A stretch of 64,000 nt of DNA from Mytilus trossulus (taxonomy: Eukaryota; Mollusca; Bivalvia; Mytilida; Mytilidae). The position numbers and the translations under genes were made by a program. The stretch is from the NCBI RefSeq assembly GCF_036588685.1, contig NW_026963314.1, forward strand, positions 303,001 to 367,000. The letters are read 5' to 3'. The notes beneath the pieces are model-generated. The model was given only the letters and a program-made list of their open reading frames with translations. It did not search any database and was not told where the DNA came from. Of this stretch, positions 36,310 to 47,371 are shown piece by piece. Each line of letters opens with the position of its first letter. Within the stretch, counting starts at the first letter, position 1.

Positions 36310-36925
36310 TACATATAAAAAGATGTGGTATGATTGCCAATGAGACAATTCTCCACAAGAGACCAAATCGACACAGAAATTAACAACTACAGGTCACTGA
36401 ACGGCCATAAACAATGAGCATAGCCAATACCGCATAATCATCTATAAAAGGCCCCGAAATGACAATAAAAAACAATTCAAATGAGAAAAACTTATGGCCT
36501 CATTTATGTTAAAAAAAATAAACAAAAAACTAATATGTAACACATGAATAAACGACAATCACTGAGTTACAGGCTCCTTATATCATGTTCTCAATTCTTG
36601 ATATCATCTCCCATTTAGAAAAAAAAACACGTGAAAAAATTAACGTTGCTCTCCTAGCTACAAAATGTATCCCAACTCAAAGATGTAAAACATATTCTAT
36701 CATAATCATTTGGTAACTAATGTAATTACTGTTTCCTCCATTCCTATTCTGAACATAAACAAAATATTAAATAAATAATTCTCCTAAGGCTCAGATCGGT
36801 TGTCACCGTGCAACACAGTTAATAACACCATTTAGGAAAACATAGAACTCCTTTTGTCATAAGACACTGTCAAACATCCAAACATACTATCCACACTTAT
36901 CTGTGTCCACACTTGTTCACTTAAA
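36310..36925. repeat. D1 copy and right arm of the inverted duplication
   Basis: 36310-36585 is a forward D1 copy; 36355-36925 as a whole is the inverse of 31568-32140, ending CACTTATCTGTGTCCACAC. The spacer between the arms is about 4.2 kb. Confidence 0.8.
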
Positions 36926-36949
36926 AAAAATGTTGTATTTCACTTGCCC

Positions 36950-37415
36950 TTTTATTATCTGCGTCGTAAGGGTATAGTCTTATTGACGTATATTCCACAT
37001 TTGTTTATTACCTGCGTCGTAAGGTTGTAGTCTCATTGACATATATTCCATAACTGTTTGTTATCTGCTTCGTAAGGGTATAGTCTCATAGATGTATATT
37101 CCACATCTTTTTTACTATCTATGTCATAAGGGTATAGTCTCATTTACATATATTCCAAAACTTTTTATTATCTGCGTCGTAACAGTATAATCTCAGTGAC
37201 GTATATTCAACATTTTTTTATTATCTGCGTCGTAAGGGTATAGTCTCAGTGACGTACATTCCACATTTTTTTGTTATATGCTTCTTAAGGGTAAAGTCTC
37301 AGTGACTTATATTCCACATCTTTTTTTTATGCTGCATCGTTAGATAATAGTCTTAGTGACATATATTCCACATCTTTTTATTATCTGGTGACGTATGTTC
37401 CATATCTTTTTATTA
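36950..37415. repeat. Minisatellite, about 53-57-bp unit, left part
   Basis: About eight copies of a unit with TTATCTGCGTCGTAAGGG, TATAGTCTCATTGACGTA and ATTCCACATC. It continues at 39063 after the inserted element. Confidence 0.9.
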
Positions 37416-39062
37416 GCTCACCTGGCCCGAAGGGCCAAGTGAGCTTTTCTCATCACTTTGCGTCCGGCGTCCGTCGTCGTCCGTCGTCGTCCGTCGTCGT
37501 CGTCCGTCGTTAACTTTTACAAAAATCTTCTCCTCTGAAACTACTGGGCCAAATTTAACCAAACTTGGCCACAATCATCATTGGGGTATCTAGTTTAAAA
37601 ATTGTGTCCGGTGACCCCGCCAACTAACCAAGATGGCCGCCATGGCTATAAATAGAACATAGGGGTAAAATGCAGTTTTTGGCTTATAACTCAAAAACCA
37701 AAGCATTTAGGGCAAATCTGACATGGGGTAATATTGTTAATCAGGTGAAGATCTATCTGCCCTGAAATTTTCAGATGAATCTGACATTCTGTTGTTAGGT
37801 TGCTGCCCCTGAATTGGTAATTTTAAGGAAATTTTGTTGTTTTTGGTTATTATCTTGAATATTATTTCAGATAGAGATAAACTGTAAAAGGCAATAATGT
37901 TCAGCAAAGTAAGATCTACAAATAAGTCAACATGACCAAAATGATCAGTTGACCACTTTAGGAGTTATTGCCCTTTATAGTCAATTTTTAACCATTTTTC
38001 GTAAATCTTAGTAATCTTTTAGAAAAATCTTCTCCTCTGAAACTGCTGGGCCAAATTATTTGAAACTTGGCCACAATCATCATTGGGGTATCTAGTTTAA
38101 AATTGTGTCCGGTGACCCCGCCAACTAACCAAGATGACCGCCATGGCTATAAATAGAACATAGGGGTAAAATGCAGTTTTTGGCTTATAACTCAAAAACC
38201 AAAGCATTTAGAGCAAATGTGACATTGGGTAAAATTGTTAATCAGGTGAAGATCTATCTGCCCTGAAATTTTCAGATGAATTGGACAACCTGTTTTGGGG
38301 TTGCGGCCCCTGAATTGGTAATTTGAAGGAAATTTTGCTGTTTTTGGTTATTATATTGAATATTATTATAGATATAGGTAAACTGTAAACAGCAATAATG
38401 TTCAGCAAGGTCAGATTTACAAATAAGTCAACATGACCAAAATGGTCAGTTGACCTCTTTAGGAGTTATTGCCCTTTAAAGTCAATTTTTAACCATTTTT
38501 TCGTAAATTTTATATATCTTTTACTAAAATCTTCTTCTCTGAAACTGCTGTGCCAAATTGATCCAAACTTGGCCACAATCATCTTTGGGGTTTCTTGTTT
38601 AAAAAATGTGTGGCGTGACCTGGCCATCAAACCAAGATGGCCGCCACGGCTAAAAATAGAACATAGGGGTAAAATGCAGTTTTTGGCTTATAACTCAAAA
38701 ACCAAATAATTTAGAGAAAATTTGACATGAAGAAAAATTGTTAATCAGGTCAAGATCTATCTGCCCTGAAATTTTCAGATGAATTGGACAACCTTTTTTT
38801 TGGGTTGCGGCCCCTGAATTGGTAATTTTAAGGAAATTTTGCTGTTTTTGGTTATTATATTGAATATTATTATAGATATAGGTAAACTGTAAACAGCAAT
38901 AATGTTCAGCAAAGTAAGATCTACAAATAAGTCAACATGAACAAAATGGTCAATTGACTCCTGTAGGAGTTATTGACCTTTGTAGTCAATTTTCAATCTG
39001 CTTCCTTTGTTTAATATTCACATAGACCAAGGTGAGCGACACAGGCTCTTTAGAGCCTCTAG
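37416..39062. mobile_element. 1.65-kb element inserted in the minisatellite
   Basis: TTA is duplicated at both borders (37413-37415, 39063-39065) inside what is otherwise one minisatellite unit. The left end is a hairpin (GCTCACCTGGCCC/GGGCCAAGTGAGC); the right end has a hairpin (AGGCTCTTTAGAGCCT) followed by CTAG, preceded by an inverted GCTCACCT-like motif. The interior is three tandem copies of a roughly 500-bp unit ('tcttctcctctgaaact' at about 37528, 38029 and 38530) and a CGTCCGTCGT array near 37465-37510. No ORF. Confidence 0.75.
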
Positions 39063-40330
39063 TTATCTGCGTGGTGAGGGTATTGTCTCATTGACGTATA
39101 TCACACATCTTGTCATTATCTGCGTTGTAAGAGTATTGTCTGATCATAGTCTCATTGACGTATATCACAAATCTTTTTATTATCTGCGTCGTAAGGGAAA
39201 AGTCATTGACGTGTGTTCTATATCTTTTTTTATATCTGCGTCGTGAGGATATAGTCTCATTGACGTAATGTCACACATTTTTTTATTATCTGTGTCCCGA
39301 GGGTATAGTCTCATTGACGTCTATCACACATTGTTTTGTTATCTGCGTCGTAAGAGTATAGTCTCATTGACGTATATCACACATCTTTTTATTATCTGCG
39401 TCGTAAGAGTATAGTCCCATTGACATATACTACACATCATTTTATTATCTGCGTCGAAAGTGTATAGTCTCATTGACGTCTATTCAACTTCTTTTTATTA
39501 TCTGCGATGTAAGGGTATAGTCTCATTGACGTATATTCAACATCTTTTTATTATCTGCGTTGTAATGCTATAGTCTCATTGACGTATATTACATATGTTT
39601 TAATTATCTGCACCGTAAGGGTATAGTCTCATTGACGTATATTACATATGTTTTAATTATCTGCACCGTAAGGGTATAGTCTCATTGACGTATATTCCAC
39701 ATCGTTTTATTATTTGCGTCGTAAGGGTATAGTCTCATTGACGTATATTCCACATCTTTTTATTATCTGCGTTGTAAGGGTATAATCTGATCATAGTCTC
39801 ATTGACGTATATCACACATCTATTTATTATCTGCGTCGTAAGGGAAAAGTCATTGACGTATGGTCTATATCTCTTTATTATCTGCGTCGTGAGGGTAGTC
39901 TCATTGACGTATATCACACATCTTTATATTATCTGTGTCGTTAGAGTATAGTCGCATTGACGTGTATTCAACATCTTTTTATTATCTGCGTCATAAGAGT
40001 ATAGTCTCATTGACATATTCCTTACATCGTTTTATTATCTGCGTCGAAAGTGTAGTCTCATCGACGTATATTCAAAATCTTTTTGTTATCTGCGATGTAA
40101 GGGTATAGTCTCATTGACGTTTATTCCACATCTTTTTATTATCTGTGTCGTAAGGGAATAGTCTCATTGACGTATATTCCAAATCTTTTTATCATCTGCG
40201 TCGTAAGGTTTAGTCTCATTAACATATATTACATATGTTTTAATCATCTGCGTCGTAAAGGTACAGTCTCATTGACGTATATTCACCATCTTCTTTATTT
40301 TCTGCGTCGTAAGGGTATAGTCTCATTGAA
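39063..40330. repeat. Minisatellite, about 53-57-bp unit, right part
   Basis: About 23 copies. Two neighbours (39608-39660 and 39661-39713) are nearly identical over 53 bp, showing recent unit-level duplication. ORFs here simply follow the repeat. Confidence 0.9.
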
Positions 40331-40600
40331 GATGTGGTATGAGTGCCAATTAGCCAAATCTCCATCAAGCCAGAATTTATAAAAGTAAACCTTTATAGGT
40401 TACAGTACGGTCTTCAAGACGGAGCTTTGCCTCATATAGAACAGCAAGCTATAAAGTGCCTCAGAAATTACTTGTCTAAAATCATTTAAACGGAAAAACC
40501 AACGGTCTAATCTTAAGAAAAAACGAGAAACGCGTATGAACCACGACAACAATCGACAAATACTGAACATCAGATTATTCCTGACTAAGGAGAGGTGCAA
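40324..40600 (+). repeat. Dispersed repeat D1, subfamily 2
   Basis: It starts 'gaagatgtggtatgagtgcc' and contains 'ccaacggtctaatctta'. It directly abuts the minisatellite. Confidence 0.75.
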
Positions 40601-41819
40601 ACAATTGCACACTATAACATATGAATTTAAATGTCTTAACTCAATCAAAAGACATATTAACTCAAGTGAACATACACTGAACGAATACATTTGATCGATG
40701 ACAAACATTTTTCCCTTTTTTTTCTCGTTTTGTTACTGTCTCCTTCACATATATCACATCTTTTTCTTATGTTTTGTGTTCATGAAGTACTATATCATTT
40801 TGCGTTTGCGTAGGATGTCATTGTTGTATACCACTTTGCCTTTCTTTCTCTTGCCTTCATTTTCGCAAGGACGTGAAATATTAAAGGTGATTTCTACAAC
40901 GGTCAGTGGAAAATATAGGACCAGACAGTAGAAAATTGAGGTTCTTCGTACATTTATGTCTAACAAAACAGACATGAGGTTGGGTTTGGTTGTTGTTAAT
41001 GATACTACGGAACCATGAACTGAAAAATAATGACAAACTTAAATTTTAAAGTTTTATATTAAGGACAGTTTAAGATTAAAGAAATACATATGATTAAACT
41101 TTCTATAATAATTTTTATTGCTAAACATGCTAAAAGCAAAACACTCACGGTGGGTTAAAATCCAAACATTACACATTGTGTTAAATTAACAAAAACATAC
41201 AACATTTTAAAAAGTTCAAATTAATAATATGTACATAAAACAATAACTGCGGGTTCTGTAAGGATGCACTGAAATAGCAAATGGAAATGAGTCAATAATA
41301 ACACGTCCTAGACGTATCCCAATTTTCCGCAAATTGCATGTATAGCTGTTCTGTAAGCGGCAATAACTTGTTACAAACATAAACAACTATATGCATTTAG
41401 TTTAAACATATGTTGAACCTGTAGATAGTATTGTAGTAATTCTGTAATATAAATCATAAATTGATTATGCGGGTGATAACACAAACCCATACATTCATTT
41501 CGAATGACTCTATGTAAACAAATCTGAATCGAATAAACAAATTACAGCCGATTGCATTGAGTGTATAGGTAAAGGTAATATCTTTGGTCAGCTTGCTTGC
41601 TAGCTGAACCGTGAAGTCATTTTTAGCTAAGGTATACATATACATATTCATGGATCTACAATCTGTCGATACCTGTATCTTGGCATTGCACAAAGTCATA
41701 TTTTAAACCGACTGTTAATGACGTCTTTACACTAAATCCATTATATGGTGGATTTGTACGGATGGATAATTTAGTCTCAGATGCATGATTTTTTTAAATT
41801 ATTTTTTAGTGGCTTTGAA
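40601..41819. other. Non-coding stretch
   Basis: AT-rich; no gene, tandem array or inverted termini recognised. Confidence 0.5.
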
Positions 41820-42330
41820 CTAGGTTTCACTTAACTGCGAGTACTCTCAGATCTGTTCAGTGTTTTTTTTTGTTGTTGGGATGTACAAGTACTCGGTCAC
41901 GTCCACTTGTATTGTTTTCCATCTGATGAGTTAAGCCCTTTTTCGACTGATTTGTATAGTTCTTACATTGTACTATTGTACCACTGTCCAAGGTTAGGGG
42001 AGGGTTTGGATCCCGCTAACTTGTTTAACCCCGCCACATTATGTTTGTATGTGCCTGTACCAAGTCAGGAGCCTGTAATTCAGTGGTTGTCGTATGTTTA
42101 AGTGTTACATATTTGTGTTTCGTTCAATATTTTTAATATGTAATGAGGCCATTAGCGGTTTTCGTTTGAATTGTTTTACACTGTCATTTCGGGGCCTTTT
42201 ATAGCTGACTATGCGGTATGGGCTTTGCTCATTGTTGAAGGCCGTACGGTGACCTATAGTTGTTTATTTCTGTGTCATTTTGGTTTCTTGTGGAGATTTG
42301 TCTCATTAGCAATCATACCACATCCTCCTT
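41820..42330 (-). repeat. Dispersed repeat D1, long reversed copy
   Basis: Reverse complement of the 5259 copy over most of its length, from 'gcgagtactctcagatctg' to 'accacatcctcct'. A fragment of family D3 ('gtggcaaatttgtcatgc') follows at about 42430-42500. Confidence 0.8.
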
Positions 42331-44333
42331 TTTTATAGATGCCTTCCTATTTTCAAAATATGAACACACGAATACACTTAAAACATGTCATAGAGTTTAA
42401 TATAAATAGAACTTCTATTAGCTAAATCTGTTGTTTGTCGTCAAGTGGCAAATTTGTCATGCCTATTCAGTACGAGAACAAATGGAGAGTCTATATTGAA
42501 TGTAAGTTTTCCGGGGTGAAAAAAAAGAAAGGAAATGAAAACCGGAGTACGAGTCAATGAGACAGCAACCCGACAACACCATTTTAATGTGTTTCAATTT
42601 TGTTTAAAATCAACACATTCGTATTAAATATTTGTTTCGAATACCAAAAAGGACATATAAAAAGAAGATGTGGTATGATTGCCAATAAGACAACTGTCCA
42701 CAGGAGACCAAATCGACACAGACATTAACAACTTTAGGTCATCGTACGGTCTTCAACAATGAGCAAAGCCCATACCGCATAGTCAGCTATAAAAGCCCCG
42801 ATATGACAACGTAAAACAATTCAAACGAGGAAACTAACGAATGTCCTCTTAAACAATGTGTATATTGTTTTAAAAGATATCATGCAATATAATTTGAATT
42901 TTGTTTTCTTCTTCAAAAGTTAATTTGACCCTAAAAAAGGATGAAAGTCCAATATGCGGATTTTCAGGTGTTTTTAGGTGAGAAAAACATGGAATCCCCT
43001 AAGAAGGACATTTCAAACCAAAAAAAAGGTTATACTTTTTATGACTGATGTTATTCATACAACTTGTTCACTCAAAAATGAAATTGGTTTAGAGTGTCCT
43101 TATTACATAAAAAACAACTTTTTAAAGAAAAAATTGTAACATCGATAAATTGTACCGATATAGATTCTTAATAAGAGAGATATGTATAAGCATCGCCGTA
43201 GCTCCATTAGTAGAGCACATAACTACTAATAAATGATGGTTTTAAAGAAATGGTTCGAATCTCGATCAGAATATTTGCATTTTTTGTATTGTTATATTAA
43301 ATTTTAATGTTTCTATCATATTTTTTCGGATGTTTGCTTAATTCATAGAGTCATTCTGGTTCATTTTGACTATATAGTTTACTAGTTTATCATTTTACAT
43401 GTATCAAAGAAAAAAAATGTTTTGCTTATTGTGTGCATTCCTAGACTATCCATACTCTTGACTTACTTTCTATTAATGTGGTTACATTTATTACATATAT
43501 CCAAGGACCAACTGCCGTCAAACTGATAACCAATAACACGAGAATTAATTATATAGCAATGAAACCTACATGTTGCGGGGGTTATATACACATAACTTAA
43601 AATAAGGCCATTGTATACAAGTTTCAAAACAACACAAACTATTTTTCGAAACCTTTTTTGAACATGGTATCATATGTAACAAATGCAGTCAACAACAACT
43701 TTGTCGCCAATTCACAAACTGTTAAGATACTAGTTCTGAAATGTTTACCACTGTCCCTATACCGGTACTTCAGTCATCAGAAAATAAAACAACACAACAG
43801 AACAATCAATTACACTACACATCGTGATTGTAGGTAAAACATCAAGAAGCTGTTGCATCTGTATCACAACGAAGGTCCGATTTGTTAAAATGACAGAAAA
43901 GGCAATATAACATGTGTCAGTAACACAGGGTGATCTATGACTTACTGACGGTATTAAAGATATTCTAGGGTTAAAATATAAACATGTAGTATCTTATCTT
44001 ATAGACGATAAAACCTTAAAAGACCAGGAAAAGTACAGATATACATATATTTAGAATGAGACAATCAAGATTTGAATTTGTTCCGTGTTCTTTGGCTCCT
44101 TGGCATGTTACGTGGTATGGCACCTTGCATAAAGGATGTTAATAATAAAATAAAATCAATATTAAAAAAACAATAGTCTTGGCCTTGTTTGTGTAGGAAT
44201 ACCTGTTCAAGGTATGAAAATAGATGACGTGACGTATTATCATGTACCATAATTAACATCTATCGGGCTATTTAAAGCATGATTTACCTATCTAATCGAA
44301 TGAAACAAATCGCCGGCAAATTGGCCATGGCTC
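42331..44333. other. Non-coding stretch with a D1 fragment and a tRNA-like site
   Basis: A forward D1 fragment lies at 42655-42840. About 43194-43275 has a tRNA-like layout ('gccgtagctccattagtagagca' ... 'ggttcgaatc') but no pairing acceptor stem, so a tRNA-derived relic is more likely than a gene. Nothing else is recognised up to the LTR. Confidence 0.5.
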
Positions 44334-44525
44334 TGTAGTATTCGTTGGTATTAAGCCAGACCCTGCCGGAAGTGCACGATCCCATGATGCCTCTCTCTCT
44401 CTCTTTCCGGAAACATAATCGACAAGACTAACAGAAAATCCAAAGAGACAATCTGCCTTGCAGAGACACAGACAGACACAATCAAGCTTCTTGGGTAAGT
44501 TTCATATTTACTCGGGATCACAACA
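44334..44525 (+). repeat. 5' LTR, 192 bp
   Basis: It starts TGTAGTATTCG and ends GGATCACAACA and matches 55831-56022. It has an 11-base CT repeat in the middle and a near-consensus splice donor, GG|GTAAGT, with the GT at 44495. Confidence 0.95.
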
Positions 44526-44526
44526 T

Positions 44527-44540
44527 TGGCGCTGCGAGCA
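44527..44540 (+). promoter_or_regulatory. Primer-binding site, first copy
   Basis: TGGCGCTGCGAGCA lies one base after the LTR. It is complementary to a tRNA 3' end ...CTCGCAGCGCCA, which fits a serine tRNA acceptor stem plus CCA. The tRNA identity is from general knowledge of tRNA sequences. Confidence 0.75.
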
Positions 44541-44722
44541 GACCCTGCCGGAAGTGCACGATCCCATGATGCCTCTCTCTCTCTCTTTCCGGAAACATAA
44601 TCGACAAGACTAACAGAAAATCCAAAGAGACAATCTGCCTTGCAGAGACACAGACAGACACAATCAAGCTTCTTGGGTAAGTTTCATATTTACTCGGGAT
44701 CACAACATTGGCGCTGCGAGCA
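44541..44722 (+). repeat. 182-bp tandem duplication of LTR end plus PBS
   Basis: This is an apparently exact copy of 44359-44540, so the leader contains a second LTR 3' portion and a second PBS (44709-44722) with a second splice donor (GT at 44677). The 3' LTR has no such duplication. Confidence 0.9.
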
Positions 44723-45256
44723 CTTATTTGCGTGGTGCATTGCAAGTAATTGCTTATATTGTGATTTGAGGCGACGTTCGCTTCAACAGTGTTTCCCGCG
44801 GAAAAGGATTCGGGGGAAACCTTTACCGATCGTTTTTTGTTGTGTAATACTCTGGTAGAGAATATTACATAACATTACAGGGGTTTTGCAGCGCGGTAGA
44901 ACCCCTGTTTATTGTGTGGCATTGAGTATTCGTTGTTTTTTCGTATTTTCAAGACGACTTGGATCACGTGACCTGGGAGGAACGGGGAACCAGTCGTGTT
45001 GTTAATTGTTCTGTTTACCTCTGATAACTGCAGACCAGAAGGACGGGTTACCAGTAGTGTTATTGTTCTGTTCTGTTTGCTTCCGCTAATAACCGCAGAC
45101 CAGAAGGACGGGTTACCCTATAAAGCGGAAGTTTTGTTATTCAATAAAAATAAAATAAAATAAAAACATCTGTATTATTAAAAGAGTTGGTTGTTGTTGT
45201 TTATTGATAAATAAATAAACTTGGTACAAAAACAGTGTTGATTGTTTACAGTTACA
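44723..45256 (+). promoter_or_regulatory. Retrotransposon leader
   Basis: Non-coding. It contains an imperfect direct repeat around 'aaccgcagaccagaaggacgg' (about 45028 and 45093), an A-rich tract (45142-45170) and, just before gag, a polypyrimidine-like GTGTTGATTGTTTACAG acceptor ending at 45251, six bases from the gag ATG. A spliced gag mRNA from the LTR donor is therefore possible. Confidence 0.6.
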
Positions 45257-47371
45257 ATGTCCATCATAAACATAAACACTTGTAGCTTTCAAGAGTTACT
45301 TCAGCTCCCAGGTATAGGAATAAAAACTGGGGAGCAAATTATGGACATAAGGGAGGGTAAGGGTTTTGTGACTGAGTCAGATCTAGCCACAATATCTCAT
45401 CTTCGAGTGACAATGGCCCTCCTGTCTAGGCTAGACTTCAATCAGAATGGGGGTGGCCAAAATAATGGACCACCACCTGAAGCCCAAGGCATGCACAATG
45501 AAATGTTAAGCAGGGTTAACACATTAATAGGTGGGGGACACGTTGCCTCACAAGGCACCCCAGCACGGGTACATGCCCAATCAGAATTTAAGCAAGAGGC
45601 ATGGCATCAGGGGCAAAGTCCTGGACCCTGGAATGGTCCTAGTCAGATGGACTCTGCCTTTCTTGAGTGTAGCCCATATTCCGGGGATACTGGAGCTAGA
45701 CCTAAGACCCCAGGAAATTGGGATGGGGGATACAGGGAACAAATTACAAAAAATGAGTGGAGTCAACCCATGATGGGTGACCCAAACCAAAGTAACCCCC
45801 AACATCAAGGGAGTAGTATCAATGCCAAACAGCACTGGCCAGGGGAAGCCAGTACATGGGACAAAACCGTTCCAACTAAAAGGGGCGCACCTTCATACCC
45901 CATGGGTCACACAAGCAACTATGCAGGTCAAGGGTCAGCACCCTGTACCCAACCAGCTCACACTGGTGGGGGACAGTATGAAACACCCCGCAGTAGGTAT
46001 GGCAAGTGGCAAGACAATAGGGGCGAGGACTCCAGGCAAGGACCTGCCCCGACGTATGGAGAAAGACCAAACAACAGGGGTGAGGACCCAAGGCGGACCC
46101 CTGCCCGTGCCTATGGGGATAGACAATCCCAAACTCAGTACAACCAAGGGTATACACCGGTGCCCCCACAAGGGGTCACCACTGGGGGGAGCTACGAGCA
46201 ACATGCTTACCCAATGCCACACAATGAGGATAGGCCCAGGGAAAACATAAGGGGACCTGACAGCAGAGGTGGGGCACGAGCAACTTCAGGTGCAGTCTCT
46301 AAAGTTAGCAATGCCCCAAAAAATATCAAGTATGACGGGAAGGGCAACTGGCAGGCCTTTTTCACAAAATTTGCTAGATACGCAGAGGTTTGTGAATGGG
46401 GTCCCCAGGAATGTAAAGACCAACTTTGCTGGTGCCTTGAGGGGAAGGCCAGCGAATATTATGCCCTCATAACGGAAAGGGACAGGGAGGTAAGTTATAG
46501 GGAGCTTGTGGAAAAGCTTCACAAGCGCTTTGGTTTCAAGGCACTCCCCGAGACCGCCCGGGTTCAGTTTAACAATGCTCGGCAAGCCCCTGAGGAGTCT
46601 CTGGAGGACTGGGCTGACCGGGTGTTGTCCTTAGCCACTAGAGCCTTTAGAACCCTCCCTGATGACTATATGTATGAGCAGGCCGTGATGCGGCTGTGTC
46701 AGGGTATTGAAAATAAAGAGTTGGGGGTGCAAGTTTCTAATCTGTAGCCCCAAAGCATAGAGGAGGCCGTAGATAAAATACGGCTATTCCAGCACAATAC
46801 CCAGGCAATATATGGGAGGTCAACCAGGCGTGAGGTTAGGCAGGTAATGGGTGGCCGGTATGACGACCACCAAGAGGTGTTCCAAGAGTACCAGGTACCG
46901 CAGGTAAGAGCCACTATGGCCCCAGAGAGGGCCCCAGTGAGTACTTGGAAAAGTGAATTGGAAAAGACCAATACAAAATTTGATAATAAGTTGGGTCAAG
47001 TGCACGAGAAATTGGATGACATGATGGACCAATTTAGGAAACTCCTCACTCGCACTCCGGCAAGAAGCCCCTCACCGGGCGGACGGCCAGCTGCCGGAGG
47101 ATGTTTCCACTGTGGGGAGAGAGGACATTTCAAACGGGACTGCCCAAAATTTAGGGGAAGGTCACCATCAAGAAGCCCATCCCCATATCGAGGGTCTGGG
47201 CGGGAAAGTGTATGCTATAACTGCTATAAACCTGGGCATATGCGAAATGAGTGCCCAGATCTGCGGTCAAAAGAGAAAACGGTAACTTTTGCTGACCAAT
47301 CTCGTATGGCACCAAGTTCGTTAAACTCCAACGGGGCAGCTCCACAGGTCAGAGCAAGCCCCCAAAAATAG
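45257..47371 (+). CDS. gag: gag, with N-terminal HhH domain; interrupted by TAG
   Basis: ATG at 45257 follows the acceptor-like site. Residues about 1-60 form a ComEA-type helix-hairpin-helix unit (LLQLPGIGIKTGEQI is the hairpin), a non-specific DNA-binding fold. About 300 low-complexity Gly/Pro/Gln-rich residues follow, then a retrotransposon capsid-like region (about 46310-46740: WQAFFTKF, WCLEGKASEYY, ESLEDWADRV). TAG at 46745-46747 breaks the frame; the same frame then continues with a short coiled coil and two CCHC knuckles (CFHCGERGHFKRDC at 47102-47143; CYNCYKPGHMRNEC at 47213-47254). CAG to TAG is the simplest cause. The product packages element RNA. The open frame can be extended 15 bases upstream through a TTG, but ATG is preferred. 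Confidence 0.9.

Noticed and set aside
37416..39062. Helitron
   Set aside because: Hairpin plus CTAG at one end fits, but a TTA duplication and the inverted GCTCACC motifs at both ends do not.
36950..40330. CRISPR-like array
   Set aside because: Units are directly adjoining and diverged, with no unique spacers; the setting is a eukaryotic genome.
43194..43275. tRNA gene
   Set aside because: A- and B-box-like stretches are present but the ends do not pair and the anticodon arm is not clear.
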